From positions 124,001 through 188,000 of the forward strand of contig QVIN01000005.1 of assembly GCA_003416985.1 (NCBI GenBank): 64,000 nucleotides of DNA. Direction: 5' to 3'. Shown one piece after another: positions 55,903-64,000 of the stretch. Position 1 is the stretch's first letter. Each line of letters begins with the position of its first letter. Both the position numbers and the translations under genes were made by a program. The DNA comes from Duganella sp. BJB480 (lineage in GTDB: Bacteria; Pseudomonadota; Gammaproteobacteria; Burkholderiales; Burkholderiaceae_D). Below the pieces are notes generated by a model that was not told the origin of the DNA, did no database searches, and saw nothing but the letters and a program-made list of their open reading frames with translations.

Positions 55903-58434
55903 CGGCATCTGCGCCGTGCCGCCGGCCGGCTCGCCGTGCAGGCTGAGGATGGGCGGCAGCTGCGCGGCCGCCTGCCACACGCCCGCGGTGTTGAAGCTGG
56001 CGACCCAGGGCAGCACGTCGTCCGCCGGCATCGGCCGGGCGATGCCGTAACCCTGCACCAGGTCGCAGCCCAGGCGCATCAGCATGGCGCCATGCTCGAT
56101 GGTCTCCACGCCCTCGGCGATCACGCCCAGGCCGAAGGACTTGGCCAGGCCGATGACGGCGCTCACCAGGTGCAGGTCGTCGCGGTCGACCAGCATGTTG
56201 CGCACGAAGCTCTGGTCGATCTTCAGCATGTCCGCCGGCAGCCGCTTCAGGTAGGACATCGACGAATAGCCGGTGCCGAAATCGTCCAGCGCGAAGCTGA
56301 TGCCCAGCGCCTGGCAATCGAGCATAATGCTGCGCACATGGGCGATGTCGCTCAGCGCGGACGACTCCAGGATCTCCAGCTCCAGCATGTGCGGGGGCAC
56401 GTCCGGGAACTCGGCCAGGATGCCCTTCAGGCGGGCGACGAAATCGGCGCGCTGGAAATGGCGCGCCGCGATGTTCACGCTGATGACCCAGCGCGCGTCG
56501 AACGCGCGCCAGAACTGCAGCTGGCGCAAGGCCTCGCGCAGCACCCACTCGCCGATGTCGACGATCACATCGCTGTGTTCGACGATGGGCAGGAAGTCCA
56601 TCGGTCCGACCACGCCGCGCAGCGGATGCGCCCAGCGCAGCAGCGCCTCCATGCCGACGATGCGGCCCTTGCGCATGTCCAGCTTGGGCTGGTAGTAGAG
56701 CCGCAGCTCGCCGGCGCGCAGCGCGGCGCGCACCTCGGTGCGGCGGTTGTGGTGGGTGCGTACCTGCTCGTCCAGGTCGGCGTCGAAGAAGTGATAGCGG
56801 TGGCGGCCCATGATCTTGGCCTGGTACAGCGCCTGGTCGGCGTGGCGCAGCAGGCTGTCGGCGCTGATCTCGTTGCCGGTGTAGACCGCCACGCCGGCGC
56901 TGGCCGACATGCCCACCGCCTTGCCCGCGCACACGTAGTCGCGCGACAGCGCCGTCATCAGGCGGTCCAGCGCCTGCTCGACGGCGGCGCGGCCGTTCAT
57001 CTCCGGCAGCAGCAGCACAAATTCGTCGCCGCCCAGGCGCGCCGCGTAGTGGCGCTGGCCGGCGAAATCGTGCAGGCGGCTGGCGGCCTGCTTGAGGATC
57101 TCGTCGCCGACGTGCTGGCCCATGGTCTGGTTCACGTGCTGGAAGTGATCGAGGTCGAACAGGCACACGGCCAGCAGGTAGCCCTCTTCGCGGGCGCGCG
57201 CCACCTCCTGCTCGAAGCGGCTGGCCAGCGCCGCGCGGTTGGGCAGGCCGGTCAGGATGTCGTGGTTGCTCTGCCAGGAGATCTGCTGCATCAGCTGGCG
57301 GCGCTCGGTCACGTCGCGGAACACCAGCACAGAGCCCTGCACCTCGTTGTGCGCGGAGCGGATCGCGTTGGCGGTGTATTCGACGGTGACGATTTCGCCG
57401 AGGCGGTTGCGCAGGCTCTGGTTGCCGACCTTGATCACGTCGCCGCCGGCGTAGATCTGCGCCATCGCCTTGAGCAGCGAGTGCTGGCCGAAGTTATTCG
57501 CCAACACGAACACCTGGTGCAGCTCCATGCCGCGCGCGCATGCCTCGGACCAGCCGGTGAGCTGCTCGGCGACGTCGTTGACGGTGGCGATCTTGCCGTT
57601 CAAATCGGTGGTGATGACGGCGTCGCCGATCGAGGCCAGCGTGACCTCGATGCGTTCCTTCTCCACCTGCAGCAGCGCCTGCGCCTCCAGCGTTTGCGCC
57701 AGCTGCTCGCTCAGTTTGTGCTGGCTTTGCTGCAGCTTGTGCACCAGTGCCTGCACGCGCTGCGCCATGTTGTTGAAGGTGACGGCCAGCATGCGCGCCT
57801 CGGGCGTGCCGCGCACCGGCAGGCGCACGCCGTGGTCGCCGTTCTGGAAGCGGGTGGTGGTCTCGGTCACGCGCTGCAGCATGCGCTGGTTGACGAAGAT
57901 GATGATGCCCAGCAGTGTGTAGATGATGGAGATGTTGATCAGCGAGATGATGGCCTGCTGGTGCAGCGTGCGCCACACCTGGGCCAGCGGCAGCGTCGGT
58001 TCGAAGGCCAGCACCAGGCTGGCGTTGCCGATGTAGACGGTGCGGTTGATCGGCTGCAGGCCGTCGAGGTTGCGGAACCAGTCCGGGTAGTCGGGCGGCG
58101 GCGCCGCGCTGCGCAACGCTTCGAGATGGCCGCCGGCGTAGTCCAGCCGCGCCGCCATCAGGTCGGCCTCCAGCAGCAGGGCGCCGGCCAGGGTGTTGTC
58201 GAGGGCGGCGCGGTCCGGCGTGGCCAGGGCCGGCAGCAGCGCCTTGTGCAGGTAGACGCCCAGTTCGCCGGCGTCCTTCTGGTAGCGGGCGTTGGCGTAG
58301 GCGGTTTCGGACTGGAACAACAAGGTATATCGCAAGCCCACCACGACGGCGATGATGAGGAAGATAGGGACGAACAAGCGGGAGTAAGTCCCCATCCGCA
58401 TCCAGCGCGACAGTAGTTTTCCAAACAACGACAT
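55885..58434 (-). CDS. Membrane GGDEF-EAL protein with HAMP and PAS domains
   Basis: An 849-residue c-di-GMP turnover protein. Domains in order: N-terminal membrane span (about 22-42), a periplasmic sensor, second span (about 165-190), HAMP (RMLQRVTETTTRFQNGDHGVRL onward), short coiled coil, PAS (IEVTLASIGDAVITTDLNGKIATVNDVAEQLTGW), GGDEF (motif GGDEF at 468-472) and EAL (E-A-L at 596-598, with DDFGTGYSSMSYLKRLP and AEGVET). Both catalytic signatures are intact, so synthase and phosphodiesterase activities are both possible. No R-x-x-D inhibitory site precedes GGDEF. Start 58434 is one of several in-frame ATGs; none has a strong ribosome-binding site. Confidence 0.93.
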   Translation of the reverse strand: MSLFGKLLSRWMRMGTYSRLFVPIFLIIAVVVGLRYTLLFQSETAYANARYQKDAGELGVYLHKALLPALATPDRAALDNTLAGALLLEADLMAARLDYAGGHLEALRSAAPPPDYPDWFRNLDGLQPINRTVYIGNASLVLAFEPTLPLAQVWRTLHQQAIISLINISIIYTLLGIIIFVNQRMLQRVTETTTRFQNGDHGVRLPVRGTPEARMLAVTFNNMAQRVQALVHKLQQSQHKLSEQLAQTLEAQALLQVEKERIEVTLASIGDAVITTDLNGKIATVNDVAEQLTGWSEACARGMELHQVFVLANNFGQHSLLKAMAQIYAGGDVIKVGNQSLRNRLGEIVTVEYTANAIRSAHNEVQGSVLVFRDVTERRQLMQQISWQSNHDILTGLPNRAALASRFEQEVARAREEGYLLAVCLFDLDHFQHVNQTMGQHVGDEILKQAASRLHDFAGQRHYAARLGGDEFVLLLPEMNGRAAVEQALDRLMTALSRDYVCAGKAVGMSASAGVAVYTGNEISADSLLRHADQALYQAKIMGRHRYHFFDADLDEQVRTHHNRRTEVRAALRAGELRLYYQPKLDMRKGRIVGMEALLRWAHPLRGVVGPMDFLPIVEHSDVIVDIGEWVLREALRQLQFWRAFDARWVISVNIAARHFQRADFVARLKGILAEFPDVPPHMLELEILESSALSDIAHVRSIMLDCQALGISFALDDFGTGYSSMSYLKRLPADMLKIDQSFVRNMLVDRDDLHLVSAVIGLAKSFGLGVIAEGVETIEHGAMLMRLGCDLVQGYGIARPMPADDVLPWVASFNTAGVWQAAAQLPPILSLHGEPAGGTAQMPLFIQG

Positions 58435-58561
58435 AGGCGACGGATTCGATTCTTGGAAATGACCAACGGCCATTATTACCGAAAAGTTAACCGAAAGCAC
58501 GTTTTTTGGAAAACGTTTTCACTCTTTTTACAATTTTTTATGTCCTGTCGCCGGGACTGTC

Positions 58562-59047
58562 TTATTCCGCCAGCAGTTTAGCGATGTCGGCGGCCAGCTC
58601 CTCGGGCTTGGTGGCGGGGGCGTAGCGCTTGTAGACGCTGCCGTCCTTGCGGATCAGGAACTTGGTGAAGTTCCATTTGATGGCCTCGGTGCCGAGGATG
58701 CCGGGGGCGTCCTTTTTCAGCTTGATGAACAATGGATGGGCGTTGCTGCCGTTGACGTCGATCTTGGCGAACAGCGGGAAGGTGACGCCGTAGTTCTTTT
58801 GGCAAAAGGCGCCGATCTCGTCGGCTTGGCCCGGCTCCTGCGCGCCGAACTGGTTGCAGGGGAAGCCCAGCACCACCGCGCCCTGGTCCTTGAACTGCTG
58901 GTAGATCGCCTCCAGGCCCTGGTATTGCGGCGTGAAGCCGCACTTGCTGGCGGTGTTGACGATCAGCAGGACCTGGCCCTTGTACTGGTCCAGCTTGACG
59001 GGGGCGCCGGACAGGCTGTCGGCGGTGATGTCGTAGAGTGTGTTCAA
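58562..59047 (-). CDS. Glutathione peroxidase (thiol-peroxidase type), TTG start
   Basis: A 161-residue peroxidase of the glutathione peroxidase family. The peroxidatic residue is Cys (NTASKCGFTPQ), not Sec; the Gln of LGFPCNQFGAQEPG and the Trp-Asn of IKWNFTKFLI complete the active site. Cys in FPCNQF is the likely resolving residue, as in thioredoxin-using members. The reading frame has no ATG at the conserved N-terminus; TTG at 59047 (NTLYDITADSLSG) with AAAGGAA upstream is the most likely start. It precedes by 16 bases, on the same strand, no gene of the pil operon, which ends at 59064. Confidence 0.9.
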   Translation of the reverse strand: MNTLYDITADSLSGAPVKLDQYKGQVLLIVNTASKCGFTPQYQGLEAIYQQFKDQGAVVLGFPCNQFGAQEPGQADEIGAFCQKNYGVTFPLFAKIDVNGSNAHPLFIKLKKDAPGILGTEAIKWNFTKFLIRKDGSVYKRYAPATKPEELAADIAKLLAE

Positions 59048-59063
59048 AAGTGTTCCTTTGGTT

Positions 59064-60200
59064 TTAGATGAGGCCCAGGTGCTCGGTGCCGGCCGAGAGG
59101 TCGCGGTTCTTGGCGGCCTTGCCTTCGAGCTTGATGGCAAGGCGCAGGTCGTTGACGGAGTCGGCGTTGCGCAGCGCGTCCTCGTAGCTGATGATGTCGG
59201 CCTCGTGCAGGTCGAACAGCGACTGGTCGAAGGTCTGCATGCCCAGCTCGCGCGACTTCTTCATCAGCTCCTTGATCTCGTGCACTTCGCCCTTGAAGAT
59301 CAGGTCGGAGATCAGCGGCGAGTTGAGCATGATCTCGATGGCCACCGCGCGGCCCTTGGATTCCTTGCGCGGGATCAGGCGCTGGGAGATCATGCCCTTC
59401 AGGTTGAGCGACAGGTCCATCAGCAGCTGCTGGCGGCGTTCCTCGGGGAAGAAGTTGATGATGCGGTCGAGCGCCTGGTTGGCGCTGTTGGCGTGCAGCG
59501 TGGCCAGGCACAGGTGGCCGGTCTCGGCGAAGGCGATCGCGTGGTCCATGGTTTCGCGGTCGCGGATCTCGCCGATCTGGATCACGTCCGGCGCCTGGCG
59601 CAGCGTGTTCTTCAGCGCCACCGCCCAGTCGTCGGTGTCGACCCCGACCTCGCGCTGGGTGACGATGCAATTCTTGTGCGGGTGGACGTACTCGACCGGA
59701 TCCTCGATGGTGATGATGTGGCCGTAGCTGTTCTCGTTGCGGTAGCCGACCATGGCGGCCAGCGTGGTCGACTTGCCCGAGCCGGTGGCGCCGACCATGA
59801 TCACCAGGCCGCGCTTGGACATGACCACGTCCTTGAGCACCTCGGGCAGGCCGAGGTCTTCGAGCTTGGGGATCTCGCTGGTGATGGTCCGCAGCACCAT
59901 CCCAACCGAGCTCATCTGCACAAACGCCGACACCCGGAAGCGGCCCAGGTCGCCGGGGCTGATGGCGAAGTTGGCTTCCTTGGTCAGTTCGAAGGACGCG
60001 GTTTGCTTGTCGTTCATGATGGAGCGGGCCAGGTCCATGGTGTGGGCCGAGGTCAGCACCTGCGACGACACCGGCGTCATCTTGCCATCGATCTTGATCG
60101 CGGGCGGAAAGCCGGCGGTGATGAACAGGTCCGAGCCCTTCTTGCTGGTCATCAACCGCAGCAGGTCGAACATGAATTTGGATGCCTGGTCGCGTTCCAT
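59064..60200 (-). CDS. pilU: Twitching motility ATPase PilU
   Basis: PilT-like secretion ATPase that assists type IV pilus retraction. It has 378 residues. It starts MERDQASKFMFDLLRLMTSKKGSDLFITAG; Walker A is GATGSGKST at 137-145, Asp box IITIEDPVEYVH, Walker B IQIGEIRDRETMDHAIAFAETGHL, and His box TLHANSANQALDRI. The C-terminal half carries SLNLKGMISQRLIP and GMQTFDQSLFDLHE. AAAGGA precedes the ATG. It follows pilT in the usual order, but a 192-base palindromic repeat block sits between them. Confidence 0.95.
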   Translation of the reverse strand: MERDQASKFMFDLLRLMTSKKGSDLFITAGFPPAIKIDGKMTPVSSQVLTSAHTMDLARSIMNDKQTASFELTKEANFAISPGDLGRFRVSAFVQMSSVGMVLRTITSEIPKLEDLGLPEVLKDVVMSKRGLVIMVGATGSGKSTTLAAMVGYRNENSYGHIITIEDPVEYVHPHKNCIVTQREVGVDTDDWAVALKNTLRQAPDVIQIGEIRDRETMDHAIAFAETGHLCLATLHANSANQALDRIINFFPEERRQQLLMDLSLNLKGMISQRLIPRKESKGRAVAIEIMLNSPLISDLIFKGEVHEIKELMKKSRELGMQTFDQSLFDLHEADIISYEDALRNADSVNDLRLAIKLEGKAAKNRDLSAGTEHLGLI

Positions 60201-60226
60201 GATGTGTCCTTTTTCGTTAACAACTT

Positions 60227-60418
60227 TGGGGTCAAGTCTGACATTCGGACACGACCTCTGCCGTGGGCTTGGGGTCAAGTCTTGGGCTTGGGGTCAAGTC
60301 TGGCATTCGGACACGAGCTCAACCGTAGGCGCTGCCTAGGGCTGAGCTCGTGTCCGAATGCCAGACTTGACCCCATTTTTTGGGTTGAGCTCGTGTCCGA
60401 ATGTCAGACTTGACCCCA
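60227..60418. repeat. Composite nested palindromic repeat (copy 4) between pilT and pilU
   Basis: The outer left arm (from 60227, variant TCTGACATTCGG) pairs with the outer right arm (ending 60418, variant CCGAATGTCAG). The inner palindrome 60289-60375 has 33-base arms with variant TCTGGCATTCGG / CCGAATGCCAG. A truncated extra left end (TGGGGTCAAGTCTTGGGCT) lies at 60270-60288. The block begins 26 bases upstream of the pilU start and ends 4 bases before the pilT stop on the other side, filling the whole intergenic region of the operon. Confidence 0.95.
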
Positions 60419-60422
60419 TTTT

Positions 60423-61466
60423 TTAGCCGGGGAAGTTGTCCGGGGTCTTGGCGGCGTTGCGGGCGGTGGCGGCGCTGATGACGTTGCGCCGCACCAGGTC
60501 CGTCAGGTTCTGGTCCAGCGTCTGCATGCCGACGTTGCTGCCGGTCTGGATCGCCGAGTACATCTGCGCGATCTTGGCTTCACGGATCAGGTTGCGGATC
60601 GCCGGCGTCGCCACCATGATCTCGTGCGCCGCCACGCGGCCGTTGCCGTCCTTGGTCTTGAGCAGCGTCTGCGAGATCACCGCCTGCAAGGATTCGGACA
60701 ACATCGCCCGCACCATCTCCTTCTCATCGGCCGGGAACACGTCGACGATGCGGTCGATGGTCTTGGCCGCCGACGAGGTGTGCAGCGTGCCGAACACCAG
60801 GTGCCCGGTCTCGGCCGCCGACAAGGCCAGCCGGATGGTCTCCAAGTCGCGCAGCTCGCCGACCAGGATGGCGTCCGGATCCTCGCGCAGCGCCGAACGC
60901 AGCGCGTTGTTGAACGACAGCGTGTGCGGCCCCACCTCGCGCTGGTTGATCAGGCATTTCTTCGATTCGTGCACGAACTCGATCGGATCCTCGATCGTCA
61001 GGATGTGGCCGTACTCGTTTTCGTTGAGGTGGTTGACCATCGCCGCCAGCGTGGTCGACTTGCCGGAGCCGGTCGGCCCCGTCACCAGCACCAGCCCGCG
61101 CGGCTTGAGCGCGAACTCGGCAAAAATCTTGGGCGCGTTCAGGTCCTCCAGACTGAGGATCTTGGATGGAATCGTCCGCAGCACCGCCGACGCCCCGCGC
61201 TCCTGGTTGTAGGCGTTGACGCGGAAGCGCGCCAGGCCCGGAATGGCGAACGAGAAGTCGCATTCGAGCATCTCTTCATAGGCCTTGCGCTGGCCGTCGT
61301 TCATGATGTCATAGATCATGCCGTGCACATCCTTGTGCTCCAGCGGCGGCAGGTTGATGCGCCGCACGTCGCCGTGCACACGTATCATGGGCGGCAGCCC
61401 GGCCGACAGGTGCAGGTCCGAGGCCTTGTTCTTGACGGAGAATGCGAGAAGTTCGGAGATGTCCAT
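60423..61466 (-). CDS. pilT: Twitching motility retraction ATPase PilT
   Basis: Hexameric ATPase that retracts type IV pili; 347 residues. Walker A GPTGSGKST at 130-138, Asp box ILTIEDPIEFVH, Walker B ILVGELRDLETIRLALSAAETGHL, His box TLHTSSAAKTIDRIVDVF, and the PilT-specific motif AIRNLIREAKI near 277-287, required for retraction. It ends ISAATARNAAKTPDNFPG. It diverges from yggS and is followed by pilU. Pilus assembly genes are not in the window. Confidence 0.97.
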   Translation of the reverse strand: MDISELLAFSVKNKASDLHLSAGLPPMIRVHGDVRRINLPPLEHKDVHGMIYDIMNDGQRKAYEEMLECDFSFAIPGLARFRVNAYNQERGASAVLRTIPSKILSLEDLNAPKIFAEFALKPRGLVLVTGPTGSGKSTTLAAMVNHLNENEYGHILTIEDPIEFVHESKKCLINQREVGPHTLSFNNALRSALREDPDAILVGELRDLETIRLALSAAETGHLVFGTLHTSSAAKTIDRIVDVFPADEKEMVRAMLSESLQAVISQTLLKTKDGNGRVAAHEIMVATPAIRNLIREAKIAQMYSAIQTGSNVGMQTLDQNLTDLVRRNVISAATARNAAKTPDNFPG

Positions 61467-61546
61467 TTATAATCCCTGTGCCTGACGTTGGTGAGGTGCC
61501 CGCTGCGGCGCCTGCCCTTGTTTTTAACGATTTTTACTCGATGATT

Positions 61547-62251
61547 ATGTCCCCGATCCCCCAGAACTTGCAAGCAATCACCTCGACAATCGTTGCCGCA
61601 GCCCAAGATGTTGGCCGTGCGCCGCAATCGGTGCAGTTGCTGGCCGTCTCCAAGACCTTCGGGCCGGAGGCGGTGCTGGAGGCGGTGCAGGCCGGCCAGC
61701 GCGCCTTCGGCGAGAATTACCTGCAGGAGTCGCTGGACAAGATCGCGGCGCTGAAGGCGGCCGGCGCGCCCGCGCTCGAGTGGCATTTCATCGGCCCGAT
61801 CCAGAGCAACAAGACGCGCCCCATCGCCGAGCACTTCGATTGGGTGCACACGGTCGAGCGCGAGAAGATCGCGCAGCGGCTGTCCGAGCAGCGGCCGGAA
61901 GGCATGGCGCCGCTGCAGATCTGCTTGCAGGTGAATATCAGCGGGGAAGCCAGCAAGAGCGGCGTGGCCCCGGCGGAACTGGCGGCGCTGGCCCACAAGG
62001 TCGCGGCGCTGCCCAATCTCACCTTGCGCGGCCTGATGGCGATCCCCGAGCCGGCCGAAGACTTTGCGCAGCAGCGGGCGGCGTTCGCCCAGCTGCGCGT
62101 GCTGTACGAGCAGTTGCGCGCCGAAGGCCTGGCGCTCGACACGCTGTCGATGGGCATGTCGGCCGACCTGCGCGCCGCCATCGCCGAAGGTGCGACCATC
62201 GTGCGCATCGGCAGCGCCATTTTTGGTTCACGAAACTACAACAAGGCTTGA
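61547..62251 (+). CDS. YggS/PLPBP family pyridoxal-phosphate homeostasis protein
   Basis: A 234-residue PLP-binding TIM-barrel protein that helps balance PLP and amino/keto acid pools. PLP lysine in LLAVSKTFGPEAV; RAFGENYLQE; EWHFIGPIQSNKTRPIAEHFDWVHTVER; LQVNISGEASKSG; LSMGMSADLRAAIAEGATIVRIGSAIFG. These are all conserved. ATG 61547 is chosen, although ATG 61541 is in frame; neither has a clear ribosome-binding site. It is divergent from pilT and followed by proC with a short gap, the usual pilT/yggS-proC arrangement. Confidence 0.95.
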   Translation: MSPIPQNLQAITSTIVAAAQDVGRAPQSVQLLAVSKTFGPEAVLEAVQAGQRAFGENYLQESLDKIAALKAAGAPALEWHFIGPIQSNKTRPIAEHFDWVHTVEREKIAQRLSEQRPEGMAPLQICLQVNISGEASKSGVAPAELAALAHKVAALPNLTLRGLMAIPEPAEDFAQQRAAFAQLRVLYEQLRAEGLALDTLSMGMSADLRAAIAEGATIVRIGSAIFGSRNYNKA

Positions 62252-62253
62252 TG

Positions 62254-63078
62254 ATGAAAATAGCATTTATCGGCGGCGGCAACATGGCCTCCGCCCTGAT
62301 CGCGGGACTGGCCAACAAACTGACCGCCGGCGCCAACATCCACGTGGCCGATCCGAACGCGGAAGCGCTGGCCCGCTTGCACCAGCAGTTCGGCGTGACC
62401 ACGGCCGGCGCCGCCGATGCCGCGGTGTCGGCGGCGGACGTGATCGTGCTGGCGGTCAAACCGCAAAGCATGCGCGAAGTGGCGGCCCAGCTGCTGCCGT
62501 TGATCGACAAATCCAAGCAGCCGCTGGTCGTCTCGATCGCGGCCGGCATCCGCATCGTGGACCTGTCGCGCTGGCTGGGCGGCTACACTGCCATCGTGCG
62601 CTGCATGCCCAACACGCCGGCGCTGATCGGCATGGGCATCACCGGCATGGCCTGCACCCTCGGCGTGAGCGCGCAGCAGAAGCAGGCGGCGGACGATATC
62701 CTGCGCGCCGTCGGCCCGACGGTGTGGCTGGACGACGAGTCGCAGATCGACGCGGTGACGGCGGTGTCGGGCAGCGGCCCGGCCTATGTGTTCTACTTCA
62801 TCGAGGCGATGCAGCAGGCCGCGCAGGACATGGGCCTGAGCGCGGAACAGGGCAGGCAACTGGCGCTGGCCACCTTTGCCGGCGCCTCGCAGCTGGCGGT
62901 GCAGTCGACCGAGCCGGTGTCGCTGCTGCGCGAGCGCGTGACGTCGAAAGGCGGCACCACCTACGCGGCGCTGACCAGCATGGAGGCCAGCGGCGTGAAG
63001 GGCGCGATCATCCAGGCGATGAAGGCGGCCCGGCAGCGCGGCAAGGAGATGGGCGACGAGCTGGGTTCCTCCAACTGA
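62254..63078 (+). CDS. proC: Pyrroline-5-carboxylate reductase
   Basis: Last enzyme of proline synthesis, NAD(P)H-dependent, 274 residues. The N-terminal Rossmann motif is IAFIGGGNMASALIAGL. The C-terminal catalytic part has AVSGSGPAYVFYFIEAMQQAA and LLRERVTSKGGTTYAALTSME, the family's diagnostic proline-reductase signature. ATG 62254 is preferred over 62251 because AAGG at 62243-62246 is then 7 bases away. It follows yggS directly. Confidence 0.96.
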   Translation: MKIAFIGGGNMASALIAGLANKLTAGANIHVADPNAEALARLHQQFGVTTAGAADAAVSAADVIVLAVKPQSMREVAAQLLPLIDKSKQPLVVSIAAGIRIVDLSRWLGGYTAIVRCMPNTPALIGMGITGMACTLGVSAQQKQAADDILRAVGPTVWLDDESQIDAVTAVSGSGPAYVFYFIEAMQQAAQDMGLSAEQGRQLALATFAGASQLAVQSTEPVSLLRERVTSKGGTTYAALTSMEASGVKGAIIQAMKAARQRGKEMGDELGSSN

Positions 63079-63094
63079 GACGAAAGGCTGCATG

Positions 63095-64000
63095 ATGACG
63101 GTAGTTCGATATCTCCCCTTGATTGCAGCCTTCACCGTTTTGCAGGCGGGCGCCGCGACCATCGTCGCCGAGACGATGCAGCGGCCGGAAGGACCGCGCA
63201 CCTATTTGCTGGCGCAGCCGGCGTCGCCGGCGGCGGGCAAGCTGCCGCTGGTGATTCTGCTGCATGGCCACATGGGTTCCGCCAATCTCACCCTCGGCAA
63301 GGGCCGGATAGACGATCCGGCCGCCGCCTGGCTGGACGTGGCCGACCGCGAAAGCTTGCTGCTCATCGCACCCGACGGCGCCAAGGGCAGCGACGGACAG
63401 CGCGGCTGGAACGACTGCCGCGCCGACGCTCCCTCCAATCCCAAGACCGACGATGTCGGCTTCATCGCCGCGCTGATCGACCAGGCGGTGGCACAGCACA
63501 ACGCCGATCCGTCGCGTGTGTACTTGTCCGGCATGTCCAATGGCGGCGGCATGGTGTACCGGGCGGCGATCGAGCTGGGGCCGCGCCTGGCGGCGGTGGC
63601 GGCGTCGAACATGCTCATGCCGGTCAAGAATTTGTGCCCGCCTCCCAAGCGCGCCTTGCCGATGCTGGTGGCGCATGGGACCGAGGACAAGATCGTACCT
63701 TACGCCGGCGGCGAAGTCGGCCACTCGCTGTTGACGGGGCGCGGCTCCAATATGAACGCAGATGAGTCGGTGAAGTATTGGCGCGAGCTGGCGCAGCTGC
63801 CTCCCGCGCCGGCCGTCACGCAGGTGCCGCATCGCGATGCGGCCGACAAGACGTCGCTGGTGCGTTATGTATGGGGCGCTGATCCCAAGAGTGTGCAGGT
63901 CGAATTCCTGAAGATGGAAAACGCTGGCCACGTGCAGCCCAGCGCCGCGCACCGCCTGCCGCCGCTGATGCTGTCGATACTCGGCAAGCAAAACGGCGAC
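63095..64000 (+). CDS. Exported PHB-depolymerase-like (LpqC family) esterase, 3' end outside window
   Basis: The reading frame is open to the window end (about 302 codons seen). A signal peptide (MTVVRYLPLIAAFTVLQAGA) is followed by an esterase fold: LPLVILLHGHMGSA (oxyanion region), LLIAPDGAKGSDGQRGWNDCRAD, catalytic Ser in VYLSGMSNGGGMVYRAA, Asp in HGTEDKIVPYAGG, and His in ENAGHVQPS. This fits the polyhydroxybutyrate depolymerase/feruloyl-esterase (LpqC) group; the true substrate is unknown. Start 63095 or 63092; AAAGG stands upstream. It begins 16 bases after proC. Confidence 0.88.
   Translation, partial: MTVVRYLPLIAAFTVLQAGAATIVAETMQRPEGPRTYLLAQPASPAAGKLPLVILLHGHMGSANLTLGKGRIDDPAAAWLDVADRESLLLIAPDGAKGSDGQRGWNDCRADAPSNPKTDDVGFIAALIDQAVAQHNADPSRVYLSGMSNGGGMVYRAAIELGPRLAAVAASNMLMPVKNLCPPPKRALPMLVAHGTEDKIVPYAGGEVGHSLLTGRGSNMNADESVKYWRELAQLPPAPAVTQVPHRDAADKTSLVRYVWGADPKSVQVEFLKMENAGHVQPSAAHRLPPLMLSILGKQNGD

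Noticed and set aside
55936..58416. 826-codon open frame opposite the GGDEF-EAL gene
   Set aside because: Same antisense-shadow composition; the minus-strand protein has intact domains over the whole length.

Overview
The window is a high-GC chromosomal segment from a betaproteobacterium, most likely Oxalobacteraceae (Massilia/Duganella/Janthinobacterium type). The evidence is the gene content and order: DUF2782-thrB-polA, Rieske oxygenase next to xseB-ispA-dxs, pilT/pilU opposite yggS-proC, glcDEF, and a PEP-CTERM exported protein. Most of it is conserved housekeeping DNA. No rRNA, tRNA, CRISPR array, prophage or complete insertion sequence was seen.

Layout. 1-2905: ruvC (cut by the window edge), ruvA, a two-gene lower-GC insertion (phosphoribosyltransferase-like protein plus an overlapping small protein), ruvB. 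2905-9768: YaiI and YbaN homologues, a ThuA-like protein, then an envelope cluster (OmpA-family protein, Ig-repeat/DUF3494 lipoprotein, divergent PEP-CTERM spondin-like protein), a siderophore-interacting reductase and a DUF2147 protein. 9877-12462: YheO/DauR-type regulator, ornithine-cyclodeaminase-family enzyme and threonine/hydroxyaspartate dehydratase in one operon. 12463-20282: PYROXD2-type oxidoreductase with a divergent Lrp regulator, valS, an M28 aminopeptidase and a dienoyl-CoA isomerase-like crotonase. 20279-22472: TetR, a sterol desaturase-like hydroxylase, then a scarred stretch with remnant hicA/hicB and short duplicated gene ends. 22473-28644: DUF4382 lipoprotein and a TPP-riboswitch-controlled thiC-S-G-D-E operon. 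28715-31574: two receiver proteins (one with ANTAR), formaldehyde-detoxifying dehydrogenase, a 60-residue exported protein. 31589-41632: M56 membrane peptidase, uvrD-type helicase, a membrane protein, thrB, DUF2782, polA. 41669-47227: dienelactone hydrolase, ZIP transporter, a toxin-antitoxin-like triplet, sulfurtransferase, DMT exporter, Rieske oxygenase. 47544-55902: xseB-ispA-dxs, M48 peptidase, cobalamin adenosyltransferase, glcDEF. 55885-64000: GGDEF-EAL protein, glutathione peroxidase, pilU, pilT, yggS, proC and a truncated esterase.

The most unusual signal is non-coding. A family of long, near-perfect palindromes built from the same 27-44 base arm occurs at four intergenic places (14619-14793, 26229-26316, 33957-34042, 60227-60418). 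Two copies are nested palindromes in which each arm pair carries its own matching base variant. Two copies sit inside operons (thiS/thiG and pilT/pilU). No associated transposase is in the window. Other points of interest are the insertion that splits ruvA from ruvB, a dehydratase plus iminosuccinate-reductase-like pair under an unusual regulator, a toxin gene preceded by two tandem antitoxin-like paralogues, a decayed hicAB locus within a tandem-duplication scar, and an M56 peptidase gene with an operator-like palindrome and a translationally coupled mini-ORF but no blaI.
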